Of a stretch of DNA of 64,000 bases, positions 27,126-35,607 are shown in pieces (the first letter of the stretch is position 1; each line of letters begins with the position of its first letter). Made by a program: the position numbers and the translations under genes. The notes below the pieces were generated by a model. The model did not search any database. It worked only from the letters and a program-made list of their open reading frames with translations, and was not told the origin of the DNA. Source of the DNA: Gemmata massiliana (GTDB taxonomy: Bacteria; Planctomycetota; Planctomycetia; Gemmatales; Gemmataceae). Location of the stretch: NCBI RefSeq assembly GCF_901538265.1, contig NZ_LR593886.1:4051738-4115737 (forward strand), in the 5' to 3' direction.

Positions 27126-30100
27126 GTGATTTCCCACTTCTTCATCGACCGGCCCATCTTTGCGGCGGTGTTGTCGATCGTCATCACGCTCGCGGGGGCC
27201 GTGGCCGTATTCAATTTTCCCGTCGCACAGTACCCCGAAGTCACGCCGCCTACGGTGGTCGTTACCGCGTCGTACCCCGGTGCGAACGCGCTGACCGTGC
27301 GCGACACCGTCGCGGCCCCGATCGAAGAACAGGTGAGCGGCGTCGAGGGCATGATGTACATGTCCTCGCAATGCACCAACGACGGCACGTACACGCTCAC
27401 TGTCACGTTCAAGTTGGGCACCAACGCGGACATGGCCCAGGTGCTCGTGCAGAACCGCGTGAGCCTCGCGCAGCCGGTCATCCCCACGCTCGTTCAACGC
27501 GAAGGGATCACGGTCAAGAAGCAGTCACCGAGCACGCTCATGATCGTGAACCTCGTTTCCACCAACGACCGGTACCGTGACCTCGAACTGAGCAACTACG
27601 CCACGATCGAGATCCGCGACGAACTCGGCCGGCTCCCCGGGGTGGCCGGGGTGGGGTACCTGGGTCAGCGCGACTACAGCATGCGGGCGTGGTTGGACCC
27701 GGAGAAACTGGCCGCCCTCAACCTGACCGCGGCCGACGTGGTGAACGCGATCGGCACACAAAACATCCAGGTCGCAGCAGGGCAGATTGGCCAGCAGCCC
27801 GTTCCGAAGGGCCAACAGTTCCAGCTCACGATCAACACTCGCGGGCGGCTCATTGAGCCAGACGAGTTCGCGGACATCATCATCAAAGTGGGCCAGGGCG
27901 GACCGGCTGGTGCCCAGACGTCACAAATGGCCACGAGCGGAGCGACCGCGAGTGGAGCCAGTAGTTCCAGCACCTCGGGGAGTTCCACGCAAGCCAATTC
28001 GACCGATCAGGCGGGCACCGCGGCCAGTCCCACCGGGCAGTCGGCCGCGGTCGTTCGGCTGCGCGATGTTGTGACTCCGCGGCGCGAAATCATCGACGAA
28101 ACCGGGCGGAAGCAGACCGTCGGCGGGGTCGAACTCGGCGCCCAGCAGTACGACCAGTCCGCGACACTCGACGGTCAGCCGACGGTGGCACTCACCATCT
28201 ACGGCCTGCCCGGAGCGAACGCGCTCGATACCGCTAGTGGCGTGTACAAGAAGATGGAGGACTTGAAGAAGCGGTTCCCGGAGGGGATGGATTACCGCAT
28301 CGTTTACGACACGACGCCGTTCGTCCGCCAGTCGGTCAACGAGGTGTTCAAAACGCTGCGCGACGCGATCATCCTCGTAGCGATCGTGGTGCTCGTGTTC
28401 CTTCAGTCGTGGCGCGCGGCGCTCATTCCGCTCGTGGCGGTTCCGGTTGCCGTGATCGGCACGTTCGCGGTCATGGCCGCGTTCAAGTTCTCACTCAACA
28501 ACCTCACGCTGTTCGGTTTGGTGTTGGCAATCGGGATCGTGGTCGATGACGCGATCGTGGTGGTCGAGAACGTCGAGCGCTGGCTCGAGAAAGGGTTGGA
28601 GCCGCGCGAGGCCGCGCGCAAAGCGATGGACGAGGTAACCGGCCCGGTCATCGCGATCGCGCTGGTGCTGACGGCCGTGTTCGTCCCCGCCGCGTTCATT
28701 ACCGGCGTGACGGGGCAGTTCTTCCGCCAGTTCGCGGTGACGATCGCGGTCAGCACGCTGATTTCCGCTTTCAACTCACTCACGCTCAGCCCGGCACTCG
28801 CGGCCCTTCTGCTGAAACCCAAGGACGCACCAAAGGACATGCCGACGCGGGCACTCGACTTCGTACTCGGGTGGTTCTTCAAGCTGTTCAACAAGGGGTT
28901 CGGCCTGACCACCGAGTGGTACGCGGGCGGGGTGAAGTGGCTCGTGCGCCTGAGCCTGATTGTGCTCGCGGTCTACGGCGGTCTGCTCTTCCTGACCTAC
29001 CGCGAGTTCACTCACACGCCGACGGGCTTCGTGCCCCAACAAGACAAGGGCTACTTGCTCCTCAACGTGCAGCTCCCGGACTCGGCCTCGGTCGAGCGCA
29101 CCCGGCGGGTGATGGCGCGCATCGAGACGATCGCCAAGAACATGCCGGGCGTGGACCACACGGTCGGCATTTCCGGTCAGTCGCTCATTCTGAACGCGAA
29201 CGCCCCGAACCTCGGATCGCTGTACGTCATGCTCAAACCGTTCGACCAGCGGACCGGGGACGGCCAGACGGCGGACGAGATCGCGGCATCGATCGAGGCG
29301 CAGTGCCGCAAAGAGGTCCGCGGCGCGAACGTGTCGGCGTTCGGCGCCCCGCCGATCGAAGGATTGGGAACGACCGGCGGGTTCAAGATCATCATCGAGG
29401 ACCGCGGGAACCTGGGGCTCGCCGACCTTCAGAGGGCGAGCGACCAGATCGTCGCCGACGGGAACGCAACTCCTGGCCTCCAGGGGCTGTTCAACAGTTC
29501 CCGCTTCGACACGCCCTGGGTCTACCTCGACATCGACCGCACCAAGTGCGCCGCGCTCGGTCTGTCGATCGACGACGTGTTCAACACGCTCCAGTACAAT
29601 CTGGGGTCGTACTACGTGAACAACTTCAACGAGTTCGGCCGGAACTGGCAGGTGAACGTGCAGGCCGATCCGATGTTCCGTGACCGGGTGCGTGGAATTG
29701 GGCAACTTCAACTGCGGAATGCCCAGGGAAACATGGTGCAACTCCGCACGGTAATGACCGTGCGCGACACGAGCGGACCTGTAATGGTGCAGCGGTACAA
29801 CATGTACGCCGCCGCCGCGATTACCGGGAACGTCAGCCCGGGCACGAGCACCGGGCAGGCGGTTCCGCTTATGGAGGGCGTCGCTTCGCGTGCGCTCCCA
29901 CAATCGATGGCGACGGACTGGACCGAACTGACCTACCTTCAGAACCAAGCGGGCAACACCGCGGTATACGCATTCGTGCTGGCTGTGGTGTTCGTGTTCC
30001 TAGTGCTTGCAGCTCAATACGAAAGCTGGAAGCTCCCGCTCGCCGTCATTCTCGTGGTGCCGATGTGCTTGCTGTTCGCGGTCGTCGGGGTGAACGTGGG

Positions 30101-30581
30101 TCACCAGGACATCTCCATCTTCACGCAGATCGGGCTAATCGTGCTGGTAGGGCTGGCGTGTAAGAACGCGATCCTCATCGTCGAGTTCGCCAAACAGCGC
30201 CAGGAAGATGGCATGTCGCGCCAAGAAGCGGCCGTCGAAGCGAGCCGCCAGCGGTTACGGCCCATTCTGATGACGAGCTTCGCGTTCATCCTGGGCGTGG
30301 TGCCGCTCGTGATCGCAGAAGGTGCCGGGGCCGAGATGCGGCGCTCGTTGGGGATCGCGGTGTTTAGTGGGATGCTCGGGGTGACGCTTTTCGGGATCTT
30401 CCTGACGCCCGTGTTCTTCTCGACTATTCAGTCGATCGGCTGGAACTCAAAACCCGCGCCCAAGCACAAAGAGTCACCGTATGATTCGCACGCAGAGGGC
30501 GAGAATGAGAAGCACCCGGCGCCCTCTGAAAGCGAAAGACCGCAACCACAGCCGCCCGCAAATACTACGAAGCCGGAGTGA
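27126..30581 (+). CDS. RND efflux permease (AcrB/HAE1 family), second copy
   Basis: This tandem paralogue has 1151 residues, starts at GTG 27126 and reads 'ISHFFIDRPIFAAVLSIVIT'. The Asp-Asp relay lies in 'LAIGIVVDDAIVVVENVERW', and the C-terminal half contains 'GLIVLVGLACKNAILIVEFA' and 'MTSFAFILGVVPLVIAEGAG'. It also has a low-complexity Ser/Thr/Ala insert (about residues 260-310), shorter than that in the first copy, between 'DEFADIIIKVGQG' and 'AAVVRLRDVV', plus a hydrophilic Pro/Glu-rich C-terminal tail. Two permeases under one adaptor may work as a heteromeric pump, as in MdtBC, but the sequence alone does not prove this. One 77-base segment is almost identical to the first copy. Confidence 0.92.
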   Translation: MISHFFIDRPIFAAVLSIVITLAGAVAVFNFPVAQYPEVTPPTVVVTASYPGANALTVRDTVAAPIEEQVSGVEGMMYMSSQCTNDGTYTLTVTFKLGTNADMAQVLVQNRVSLAQPVIPTLVQREGITVKKQSPSTLMIVNLVSTNDRYRDLELSNYATIEIRDELGRLPGVAGVGYLGQRDYSMRAWLDPEKLAALNLTAADVVNAIGTQNIQVAAGQIGQQPVPKGQQFQLTINTRGRLIEPDEFADIIIKVGQGGPAGAQTSQMATSGATASGASSSSTSGSSTQANSTDQAGTAASPTGQSAAVVRLRDVVTPRREIIDETGRKQTVGGVELGAQQYDQSATLDGQPTVALTIYGLPGANALDTASGVYKKMEDLKKRFPEGMDYRIVYDTTPFVRQSVNEVFKTLRDAIILVAIVVLVFLQSWRAALIPLVAVPVAVIGTFAVMAAFKFSLNNLTLFGLVLAIGIVVDDAIVVVENVERWLEKGLEPREAARKAMDEVTGPVIAIALVLTAVFVPAAFITGVTGQFFRQFAVTIAVSTLISAFNSLTLSPALAALLLKPKDAPKDMPTRALDFVLGWFFKLFNKGFGLTTEWYAGGVKWLVRLSLIVLAVYGGLLFLTYREFTHTPTGFVPQQDKGYLLLNVQLPDSASVERTRRVMARIETIAKNMPGVDHTVGISGQSLILNANAPNLGSLYVMLKPFDQRTGDGQTADEIAASIEAQCRKEVRGANVSAFGAPPIEGLGTTGGFKIIIEDRGNLGLADLQRASDQIVADGNATPGLQGLFNSSRFDTPWVYLDIDRTKCAALGLSIDDVFNTLQYNLGSYYVNNFNEFGRNWQVNVQADPMFRDRVRGIGQLQLRNAQGNMVQLRTVMTVRDTSGPVMVQRYNMYAAAAITGNVSPGTSTGQAVPLMEGVASRALPQSMATDWTELTYLQNQAGNTAVYAFVLAVVFVFLVLAAQYESWKLPLAVILVVPMCLLFAVVGVNVGHQDISIFTQIGLIVLVGLACKNAILIVEFAKQRQEDGMSRQEAAVEASRQRLRPILMTSFAFILGVVPLVIAEGAGAEMRRSLGIAVFSGMLGVTLFGIFLTPVFFSTIQSIGWNSKPAPKHKESPYDSHAEGENEKHPAPSESERPQPQPPANTTKPE

Positions 30582-30650
30582 TGTGGTCCGGTAAATGTGC
30601 TTTTGTAGTTGGTCTCAGTGCGGTCTCGGTCCCCGCTTCTCGCACTCGAA

Positions 30651-31121
30651 TTACTTCGTATTCACCGGCAATGTGGACACTTTCTCCTTCAGAATGTCCT
30701 CGAACACGATCGTGTAGAGGTCCGTGAGCTTCGGGAGCGGGTAGTACGCGAGCAGCACGTGAACCTGGCTCTGAGTGCTGAGTCCGCGGCCTACTTTGGT
30801 TTGGATCTGCGCATTGGTCGGTGTCGACGGTGGCCCGGGAACGATGCGCGGCAGTGTGTTTGGTGGGAGCCGTAACCCCGATTCCGCCGTGAGCCGCTCC
30901 AAGTGCCCCCTACGGAGCGCAACTCTGTACCGGGCAATGTCCCCGCCCGCTTCGCTAGCCGCGAGTTTGCGCAGGTCGACCGCCCAGCGCGCCTCCCGGA
31001 GGAATTCTTTCGCGCCCAGTGGCCCGGCGACCGCGTGGACCACGGTCCCGTCGCTGAGACAGAAGTATGCCGCCACGTTTCCACCCACCTTCACGCCGTC
31101 AATTACCTGAAATGTGCCCAC
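30651..31121 (-). CDS. Hypothetical protein, probably N-terminally truncated
   Basis: A 156-residue frame from GTG 31121 reads 'MGTFQVIDGVKVGGNVAAYF', 'CLSDGTVVHAVAGPLGAKEF', 'LREARWAVDLRKLAAS' and ends 'LYTIVFEDILKEKVSTLPVN'. It resembles the C-terminal half of thioredoxin-fold planctomycete proteins in which a 'GxVxGpl.ak.fL.eArW' segment follows a lost N-terminal domain. A reading one base away ('KMWAHFR') suggests the true start is upstream, across a frameshift near 31110. It lies convergent to the RND operon, 70 bases from its end. Function is unknown. Confidence 0.5.
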   Translation of the reverse strand: MGTFQVIDGVKVGGNVAAYFCLSDGTVVHAVAGPLGAKEFLREARWAVDLRKLAASEAGGDIARYRVALRRGHLERLTAESGLRLPPNTLPRIVPGPPSTPTNAQIQTKVGRGLSTQSQVHVLLAYYPLPKLTDLYTIVFEDILKEKVSTLPVNTK

Positions 31122-31690
31122 ATTTTGGAACTCTCCGGTAGTTGGAGGGTGTGTTTTGTGAGATGTTTCAAGAGTCGCAATCGCTGACCGAGGCCCAGTT
31201 TTGTCAGGGTGCCAGAGCGGTCAGCTTGCCCACTACACCCCATCCTGTAAACGTTGGTCAGCCTACCTCCCGCGGCAGATACGGCCACACCAACTTCGCA
31301 GCTTTTCCCACCAGGTCACTCGTTTTAACTCCTTGTGTCAGCTCTCGATCCACGATTTGCTGCGCGGCAGGCCTTTCTCCTCATTGATGCCGTACTAACA
31401 CGCGCCCGGCGGACTGTCCCAAATTAGCTCTAGGCAGTCGGGCTGAGGGACAAATACCGCCTATATTACACCACGATCGGAGTGCCAGAAGTGAGCCAAC
31501 GGCATCGCGATTCGTACCCGATGATGCGCTGATCGAATGGTACTGGTGATGCGTTCATCAAGCTGAGAAGTATCGCTACCAAATACCCGATCCGTTCGTC
31601 TACGGGCATGTGAAGAATGGCCTGGAATTGCTCGCACGCTAACCGGTAGTCGCGGCTGCTTGAGTAGCTGGCGTACCAAGTTTAGGAATT
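31122..31690. other. Gap without a supportable gene
   Basis: No frame here has family-like content. An 8-bp stem (GCTGACCG/CGGTCAGC around 31180-31225) superficially recalls a tRNA but lacks D and T arms. The sequence becomes AT-richer towards 31700, where the island begins. Confidence 0.4.
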
Positions 31691-31691
31691 C

Positions 31692-31711
31692 TACGACCGA
31701 GATAGGTCGTA
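31692..31711. repeat. Dyad TACGACC-n6-GGTCGTA
   Basis: A perfect 7-bp dyad with a 6-base spacer. Its half-site CTACGACCGA recurs at 34597-34606 inside the repeat cluster on the other side of the island, so both may be bound by the same protein. Confidence 0.45.
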
Positions 31712-31787
31712 AATTTGGAACGTTGTGGAATAATTGCTACAATTCGTCTCGAAATCGCGAAGGTTGATGTGGAGAGCCCGAACTAAT

Positions 31788-31982
31788 TCATTTCGTCGCA
31801 AGAACCATTGTATTCGTTGAATTCAGTGCTTTAGATTTTTTCAGGTCAGTGGGCGAATTAGCTGGATCGAGTGTCATGGGGCGCCACGAGAGGTCGTTAA
31901 TAAGCTCTCGGACACGCGCTCTTGCAGTGACGTTGCGAGCCACCGCGACCTCTAATCCACGTAACTCGAACGGCTGAGCCAT
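31788..31982 (-). CDS. Small hypothetical protein
   Basis: A 64-residue frame ('MAQPFELRGLEVAVARNVTA' to 'LNSTNTMVLATK') starts at ATG 31982 behind a good AAGGAG ribosome site about 10 bases upstream, which supports translation. It is basic and helical in the middle ('ARARVRELINDLSWRP'), with no membrane segment. Base composition is AT-richer than the genome. It is divergent from the island genes that begin at 32.1 kb and might be a regulator or excision-type factor, but I do not recognise it. Confidence 0.45.
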   Translation of the reverse strand: MAQPFELRGLEVAVARNVTARARVRELINDLSWRPMTLDPANSPTDLKKSKALNSTNTMVLATK

Positions 31983-32098
31983 TAAGAATCAGCTCCTTAA
32001 GAGATAGTCGCGTCTTGCTGAAGAGGTTATCCTGTAAGGGGTTGCGGGCATTTCCATCAGGGCTGGTCGATTTTTAATATTATAATTTTAAGATTAAT

Positions 32099-32242
32099 GT
32101 GATTTCCTGTTTCGATTGTGCGCTCTGCTCGAAGAGTCAAAAGCTGGGTGCTGATTCCTTACCCACAGTCAACACTGACTGCATCAAGGAGGCATTGGTC
32201 AACCGACTTATCTCGGCAAGAATCGCCGTAAATGCAGACTGA
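32099..32242 (+). CDS. Possible 47-residue Cys-rich small protein
   Basis: A short frame from GTG 32099 reads 'MISCFDCALCSKSQKLGADS' and ends 'RLISARIAVNAD', with three Cys spaced C-x2-C-x2-C. It ends 20 bases before a strong terminator, so a transcript with this end exists or existed. An internal TTG start behind AAGGAGG (about 32182) would give only 15 codons. No ribosome site is clear for the GTG. It could equally be a non-coding RNA ending at that terminator. Confidence 0.25.
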   Translation: MISCFDCALCSKSQKLGADSLPTVNTDCIKEALVNRLISARIAVNAD

Positions 32243-32261
32243 ATCAATTGATAAGCACTAG

Positions 32262-32289
32262 GCGCGGCACCCAGCCGCGCTTTGTTTTT
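32262..32289 (+). terminator. Rho-independent terminator
   Basis: The stem GCGCGGC/GCCGCGC with a 5-nt loop is followed by TTTGTTTTT. It ends whatever is transcribed from about 32.1 kb and insulates the downstream DUF3987 operon. Confidence 0.85.
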
Positions 32290-32343
32290 GACTTTGCAAT
32301 AGGTTTTTCCGATACTAAAAAAATATCTGATTGGAAGTAACGA

Positions 32344-32547
32344 TTGGATGTGGCCATGCTTGGGATGACAGCTCGCCAGCGAAAGCTCCAGGAAGCCCCC
32401 GAGACATGTTCCGAAACGCGCGTACCTGATCCGCTCGATGCCGCGCTCACGATGGCACTAGCAACTACGGAAATGGATCCGCGCGTTCGTTTGTGGCTCG
32501 AACAGTTACGAAGGGAGGGTGAAAGGCCAAGTCCTGCAAAGAAATGA
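32344..32547 (+). CDS. Small hypothetical protein upstream of the DUF3987 operon
   Basis: About 60-67 residues ('MLGMTARQRKLQEAPETCSE', 'ALATTEMDPRVRLWLEQLRR'). The start may be ATG 32356 instead of TTG 32344. It is charged and helical, with no known domain. It is in the same direction as, and partly overlaps the reading frame of, the next gene, which suggests a shared operon. In plasmid- or phage-like islands such small basic proteins often sit before the replication gene, but no function can be assigned. Confidence 0.45.
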   Translation: MDVAMLGMTARQRKLQEAPETCSETRVPDPLDAALTMALATTEMDPRVRLWLEQLRREGERPSPAKK

Positions 32548-32575
32548 TCGGCAGAAACACCAATACGCCGGCTTT

Positions 32576-33106
32576 ATGCACCGCATGAACGAATTGGCAA
32601 GGCCTTCAAGGATTACCAACATGATGCCCCACGCCCGCGAAAAAATTACAGATGGGCACCGCGACGATGGCCGCACAAGGCCCTTCGGACCAGTGCCGCT
32701 CGCCTATTCGGAGCACTTCACGTCCGTTACCATCGAATTTGCTGAATCGCTCGGCGAACCCTTCACAACCTACGTTCGGTTACAACTGGCCCTTCATGAG
32801 GCCGATCGCAAACTCCGGGCTGCTCAGGTCAACGCTGACGTGACCGCCCGCGCCCGCGCGGAACTTGAGTGCGAAGAGCGACTCGCCGAGGTGGTCGCAT
32901 TTGAGCAGCACCGTGCCAACACGTTGCTGATGGATGTGCGGTTCGCGGCCCGGTGGTACCGGGGGGCGCTCATGGCTATCATCGACCCGGTCTTCCGCGC
33001 CCAACTCGACATTACCCGCGAGACGGTTCGCGGGTTGGAAGATCGCATCGACGAGGCCGAAGACGTCCTCTCCGACTTGGTCACGGGTCAGGAGGTGTCC
33101 CTGTGA
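32576..33106 (+). CDS. Hypothetical coiled-coil protein coupled to DUF3987
   Basis: A 176-residue protein starting at ATG 32576 ('MHRMNELARPSRITNMMPHA'). The body is a long amphipathic helix set ('RLQLALHEADRKLRAAQVNA', 'ARAELECEERLAEVVAFEQH', 'ETVRGLEDRIDEAEDVLSDL'), so a coiled coil is likely. Its stop overlaps the GTG start of the DUF3987 gene (GTGA), which indicates translational coupling and a shared task. No catalytic motif is visible. Confidence 0.6.
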   Translation: MHRMNELARPSRITNMMPHAREKITDGHRDDGRTRPFGPVPLAYSEHFTSVTIEFAESLGEPFTTYVRLQLALHEADRKLRAAQVNADVTARARAELECEERLAEVVAFEQHRANTLLMDVRFAARWYRGALMAIIDPVFRAQLDITRETVRGLEDRIDEAEDVLSDLVTGQEVSL

Positions 33107-34404
33107 CCGGACCGCTGAAACACAAAATCGAAGAGAAAACTCGGCACCCGCGTCCCGAGCTGAAGGTCGTGCCGTCTCCCCACGAAGAAGCCACGACTTT
33201 GGGGCCGTGCGCGCCGTGGCCGATCCTTGATCGCGCCGCCGCGCTCCACGGGCCGGCCGGCGAGTTGGTGAAAGCAATCGAGCCCCACACCGAGGCGGAC
33301 CCGGTCGGGATCCTGTTCCAGACCCTCGTCGGGTTCGGGAGCATCGTTGGGCGCACCGCGCACTTCCCGGTCGAGGCCGATCGTCACTACGGTAACGAGT
33401 TCCTGGTACTGGTCGGGGACACCGCTGACGGGCGCAAGGGAACGAGTTGGGGCCACGCGCGCCGGGCGCTCGCCCTCGCGGACTCCGACTGGGCCTCGAG
33501 CCGGATCGCGCGCGGGTTGTCGTCGGGCGAAGGTCTGATTCAGGAAGTGCGCGATCCCATGCGAGGGGATGACGGAGTGCGCGACAAGCGGCTCCTGGTG
33601 ATGGAAGCCGAGTTCGCGAATGTGCTCAAGCAGTCCGAGCGCCAGGGGAACACGTTGTCCGGTCAGTTGCGGCAGGCGTGGGAAGGGGGCGAGCTCCGCA
33701 CGTTGTCGAAGGCCAGCCCCTTGCGCTGTGCCGAGCCGCACATCTCCCTCATCGGGCACATCACGTCCGACGAGTTGCACCGGTGCCTGACTGCGAGCGA
33801 TGCCACCAACGGCCTGGGTAACCGGCACCTGTTCGTGTGTGTGAAGCGCTCGAAGGAACTGCCCGAGGGGGGCAACCCGGACATCGGGATGCTCGACGCT
33901 TGTGGACGGGAGATCGGCTACGCGGCGGCGGCGGCCCGCGATGTGGGCAAACTCGAACGGGATGAGCACGCGCGAGCGTTATGGCGGTCCAGTTATTCCG
34001 CGTTGACTGCGGCCCGGCCCGGTCTCGTGGGCGCGCTCGCGGCCCGAGCCGCACCGCACGTGTGTCGCTTGTCGCTGCTGTACGCGCTACTCGATCGAGC
34101 GGGCGAGGTTCAGGAGTGCCACCTGCGCGCCGCGCTCGCGTGCTGGGACTACTGTGAGGCCTCTTTGCTCCACATCTTCGGGCACAGCCTCAGCGACCCG
34201 CTCGCGGATCAGCTCCGGGACGTGTTGCGCGACACGCCCACGGGCTTGAGCCGGACGGAAATTCGGGACATGTTCGGGCGTAACAAAACGCGCGGTGAAC
34301 TCGATCGCGCCCTCGCGACCTTGATCCGTTGGAAGATCGCCGAGCCGCGCCACGTGGCCACCGGGGGCCGGCCCGCTGAGCGGTGGTTTTTGTGCGAAGC
34401 GTGA
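33103..34404 (+). CDS. DUF3987 protein, helicase/primase-like
   Basis: A 433-residue protein of the DUF3987 family, found on phages, plasmids and integrated elements and linked to replication. Evidence is the family's N-terminal block ('HTEADPVGILFQTLVGFGSI', 'FLVLVGDTADGRKGTSWGHA', the latter a modified P-loop), the acidic 'LLVMEAEFANVLKQSERQGN' segment where Walker B would fall, 'LIGHITSDELHRCLTASDAT' with 'NGLGNRHLF', and a C-terminal winged-helix ('LSRTEIRDMFGRNKTRGELD'). GTG 33103 overlaps the previous stop. Immediately after it come iteron-like repeats. This combination suggests a small self-replicating or formerly replicating element. Confidence 0.82.
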   Translation: MTGPLKHKIEEKTRHPRPELKVVPSPHEEATTLGPCAPWPILDRAAALHGPAGELVKAIEPHTEADPVGILFQTLVGFGSIVGRTAHFPVEADRHYGNEFLVLVGDTADGRKGTSWGHARRALALADSDWASSRIARGLSSGEGLIQEVRDPMRGDDGVRDKRLLVMEAEFANVLKQSERQGNTLSGQLRQAWEGGELRTLSKASPLRCAEPHISLIGHITSDELHRCLTASDATNGLGNRHLFVCVKRSKELPEGGNPDIGMLDACGREIGYAAAAARDVGKLERDEHARALWRSSYSALTAARPGLVGALAARAAPHVCRLSLLYALLDRAGEVQECHLRAALACWDYCEASLLHIFGHSLSDPLADQLRDVLRDTPTGLSRTEIRDMFGRNKTRGELDRALATLIRWKIAEPRHVATGGRPAERWFLCEA

Positions 34405-34626
34405 ACGACCAAAGTACGACCAAAGCCCGCGTTGGAGTGACTTTTACCCCCTTTGGTCGTTTCGGTCGTAGGGGTAGCCCGCCTCCTGCACCCCGCTTGC
34501 GCGGGTATGGATTTAACGATTAGTAAATTTGCTTAATCTGTCCTGCTACGACATAAACGACCAAAGGTATAGAGGGAGGGGTGTAAGCACATACCCCTAC
34601 GACCGAAACGACATAAACGACCAAAG
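34405..34626. repeat. Iteron-like repeat cluster with long inverted repeat
   Basis: ACGACCAAAG occurs four times in direct orientation (34405, 34416, 34557, 34617) and once inverted (34451-34460). In addition TACCCCTACGACCGAAACGAC at 34592-34612 is exactly complementary to 34456-34476. The block begins at the stop of the DUF3987 gene and contains an AT-rich centre (34510-34540). Such a layout fits a replication origin or a multi-site operator. Confidence 0.75.
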
Positions 34627-34645
34627 CCCCTTCAAGGCGTTCACC

Positions 34646-34879
34646 ATGACCCCACATCTGACCCCTGCTGACACCGACTCGCTAATCGCCGAATCGATAC
34701 TGTTGCACGTCCTGTGGTACCGTTCCGGGCGCGGGCACAAGTGGCGCAAGATCGGCCAGCGTGTGACACGAGCCGAGTGCGTCAACCTCATGCACGGGAG
34801 CGGTGAGTTCTGGCTGGCCGAGATCCGTGAACCGTCGCTCGCAGGTACGTTACTTGACGGCTTTGCCGACAACGAGTGA
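34646..34879 (+). CDS. Small hypothetical protein after the repeat cluster
   Basis: A 77-residue protein from ATG 34646 ('MTPHLTPADTDSLIAESILL', 'HVLWYRSGRGHKWRKIGQRV', 'TRAECVNLMHGSGEFWLAEI'). It is compact, with Trp and basic residues in the middle, and could bind nucleic acid. It lies 20 bases after the last iteron-like repeat, so those repeats may control it. The family is unknown. Confidence 0.5.
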   Translation: MTPHLTPADTDSLIAESILLHVLWYRSGRGHKWRKIGQRVTRAECVNLMHGSGEFWLAEIREPSLAGTLLDGFADNE

Positions 34880-35536
34880 TGAGTTGCGACCTGTTGCCCA
34901 ACCACGGTGAAGCCAGGTTCACCAGACGTTGTTACAACCAGACCGGTGTGAGTGGAACCAAATACCCGGCATCAGAAATTCCTTCGCAGAACCCTCTGGC
35001 GCCGGTTCACGGGTCCTTCCCCGGTCCGATCAGCGGAGTACCCCACGGGGAACAGTCGGGCTCATACACAGAGTAGCGGAAGGGGGAAACCCGGACTTGC
35101 ATCGGTCATCTTGGAACCGCTTCCTGGGGGTAGTAAATGCTCTTTCTCTATGCCAATCGCAGTATTCATCGGGTTACCGCGTCGCTCACAGCCGATGCCG
35201 CCAGCGCGACGGCCGTGGCCGCCGTCGTCCCGATCGCCATCGCGTGATCACCGATACGACCCGGCTGTGCTCCCGTTCCTTATGCACGGTCGCATCCGTG
35301 ACCGTACACAACGAACCACCATACCAAACCGTCCCGCCGGCGATGAGCACCCGGTGCTCCTCCTTTTTCAGCGTCAGTGGGACGTCCAGCTCCACTCTCG
35401 TACCCGGTGGGTGCGGTGATACCGCTCGCACTGTCTGACACTGGCGCCCACGCCGTGATAAGCCGAATGTCTCATCCGTCCCACGGCCCCTCGCTCGCCC
35501 GGGTGACATACTGCCGGGCTTCCTGTTGACTCCAAC
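34880..35536. other. Gap with a dispersed repeat and a possible coding remnant
   Basis: It contains the 74-bp dispersed repeat at 35006-35079. A minus-strand stretch at about 35250-35420 reads 'VELDVPLTLKKEEHRVLIAG' and 'GTVWYGGSLCTVTDATVHKE', which looks like a real protein fragment but matches nothing I can name. Nothing else is supported. Confidence 0.4.
35006..35079. repeat. Dispersed 74-bp repeat, copy 1
   Basis: It matches 55782-55855 at 68 of 74 positions, same orientation, no gaps. Both copies contain CCCCACGGGGAACAGTCGGG. Both lie in gene-free spacers next to mobile DNA, so this is probably a conserved end of some element or a small repeat family. Confidence 0.75.
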
Positions 35537-35572
35537 TACACCTGTCGGTAGAATTCGCCTACGGATGTAGGC
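35537..35572. promoter_or_regulatory. BlaI-type operator region
   Basis: Upstream of blaI lie a dyad GCCTACGGATGTAGGC (35557-35572) and a weaker one, CTACACCTGTCGGTAG (35537-35552). Both contain the TACA/TGTA half-sites typical of BlaI/MecI repressors. A strong ribosome site AGGGAGG is at 35597-35603. Self-repression of the operon is the likely role. Confidence 0.65.
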
Positions 35573-35607
35573 GGACGACCTACACCGCCGACTTTCAGGG
35601 AGGCACA

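Noticed and set aside
31180-31265. A tRNA-like region with an 8-bp stem
   Set aside because: There is no GG-containing D loop, no GTTCGA T loop and no 7-bp acceptor; only one stem is convincing.
34405-34626. A CRISPR array
   Set aside because: Repeats are only 10 bases, irregularly spaced and one is inverted; there are no cas genes.
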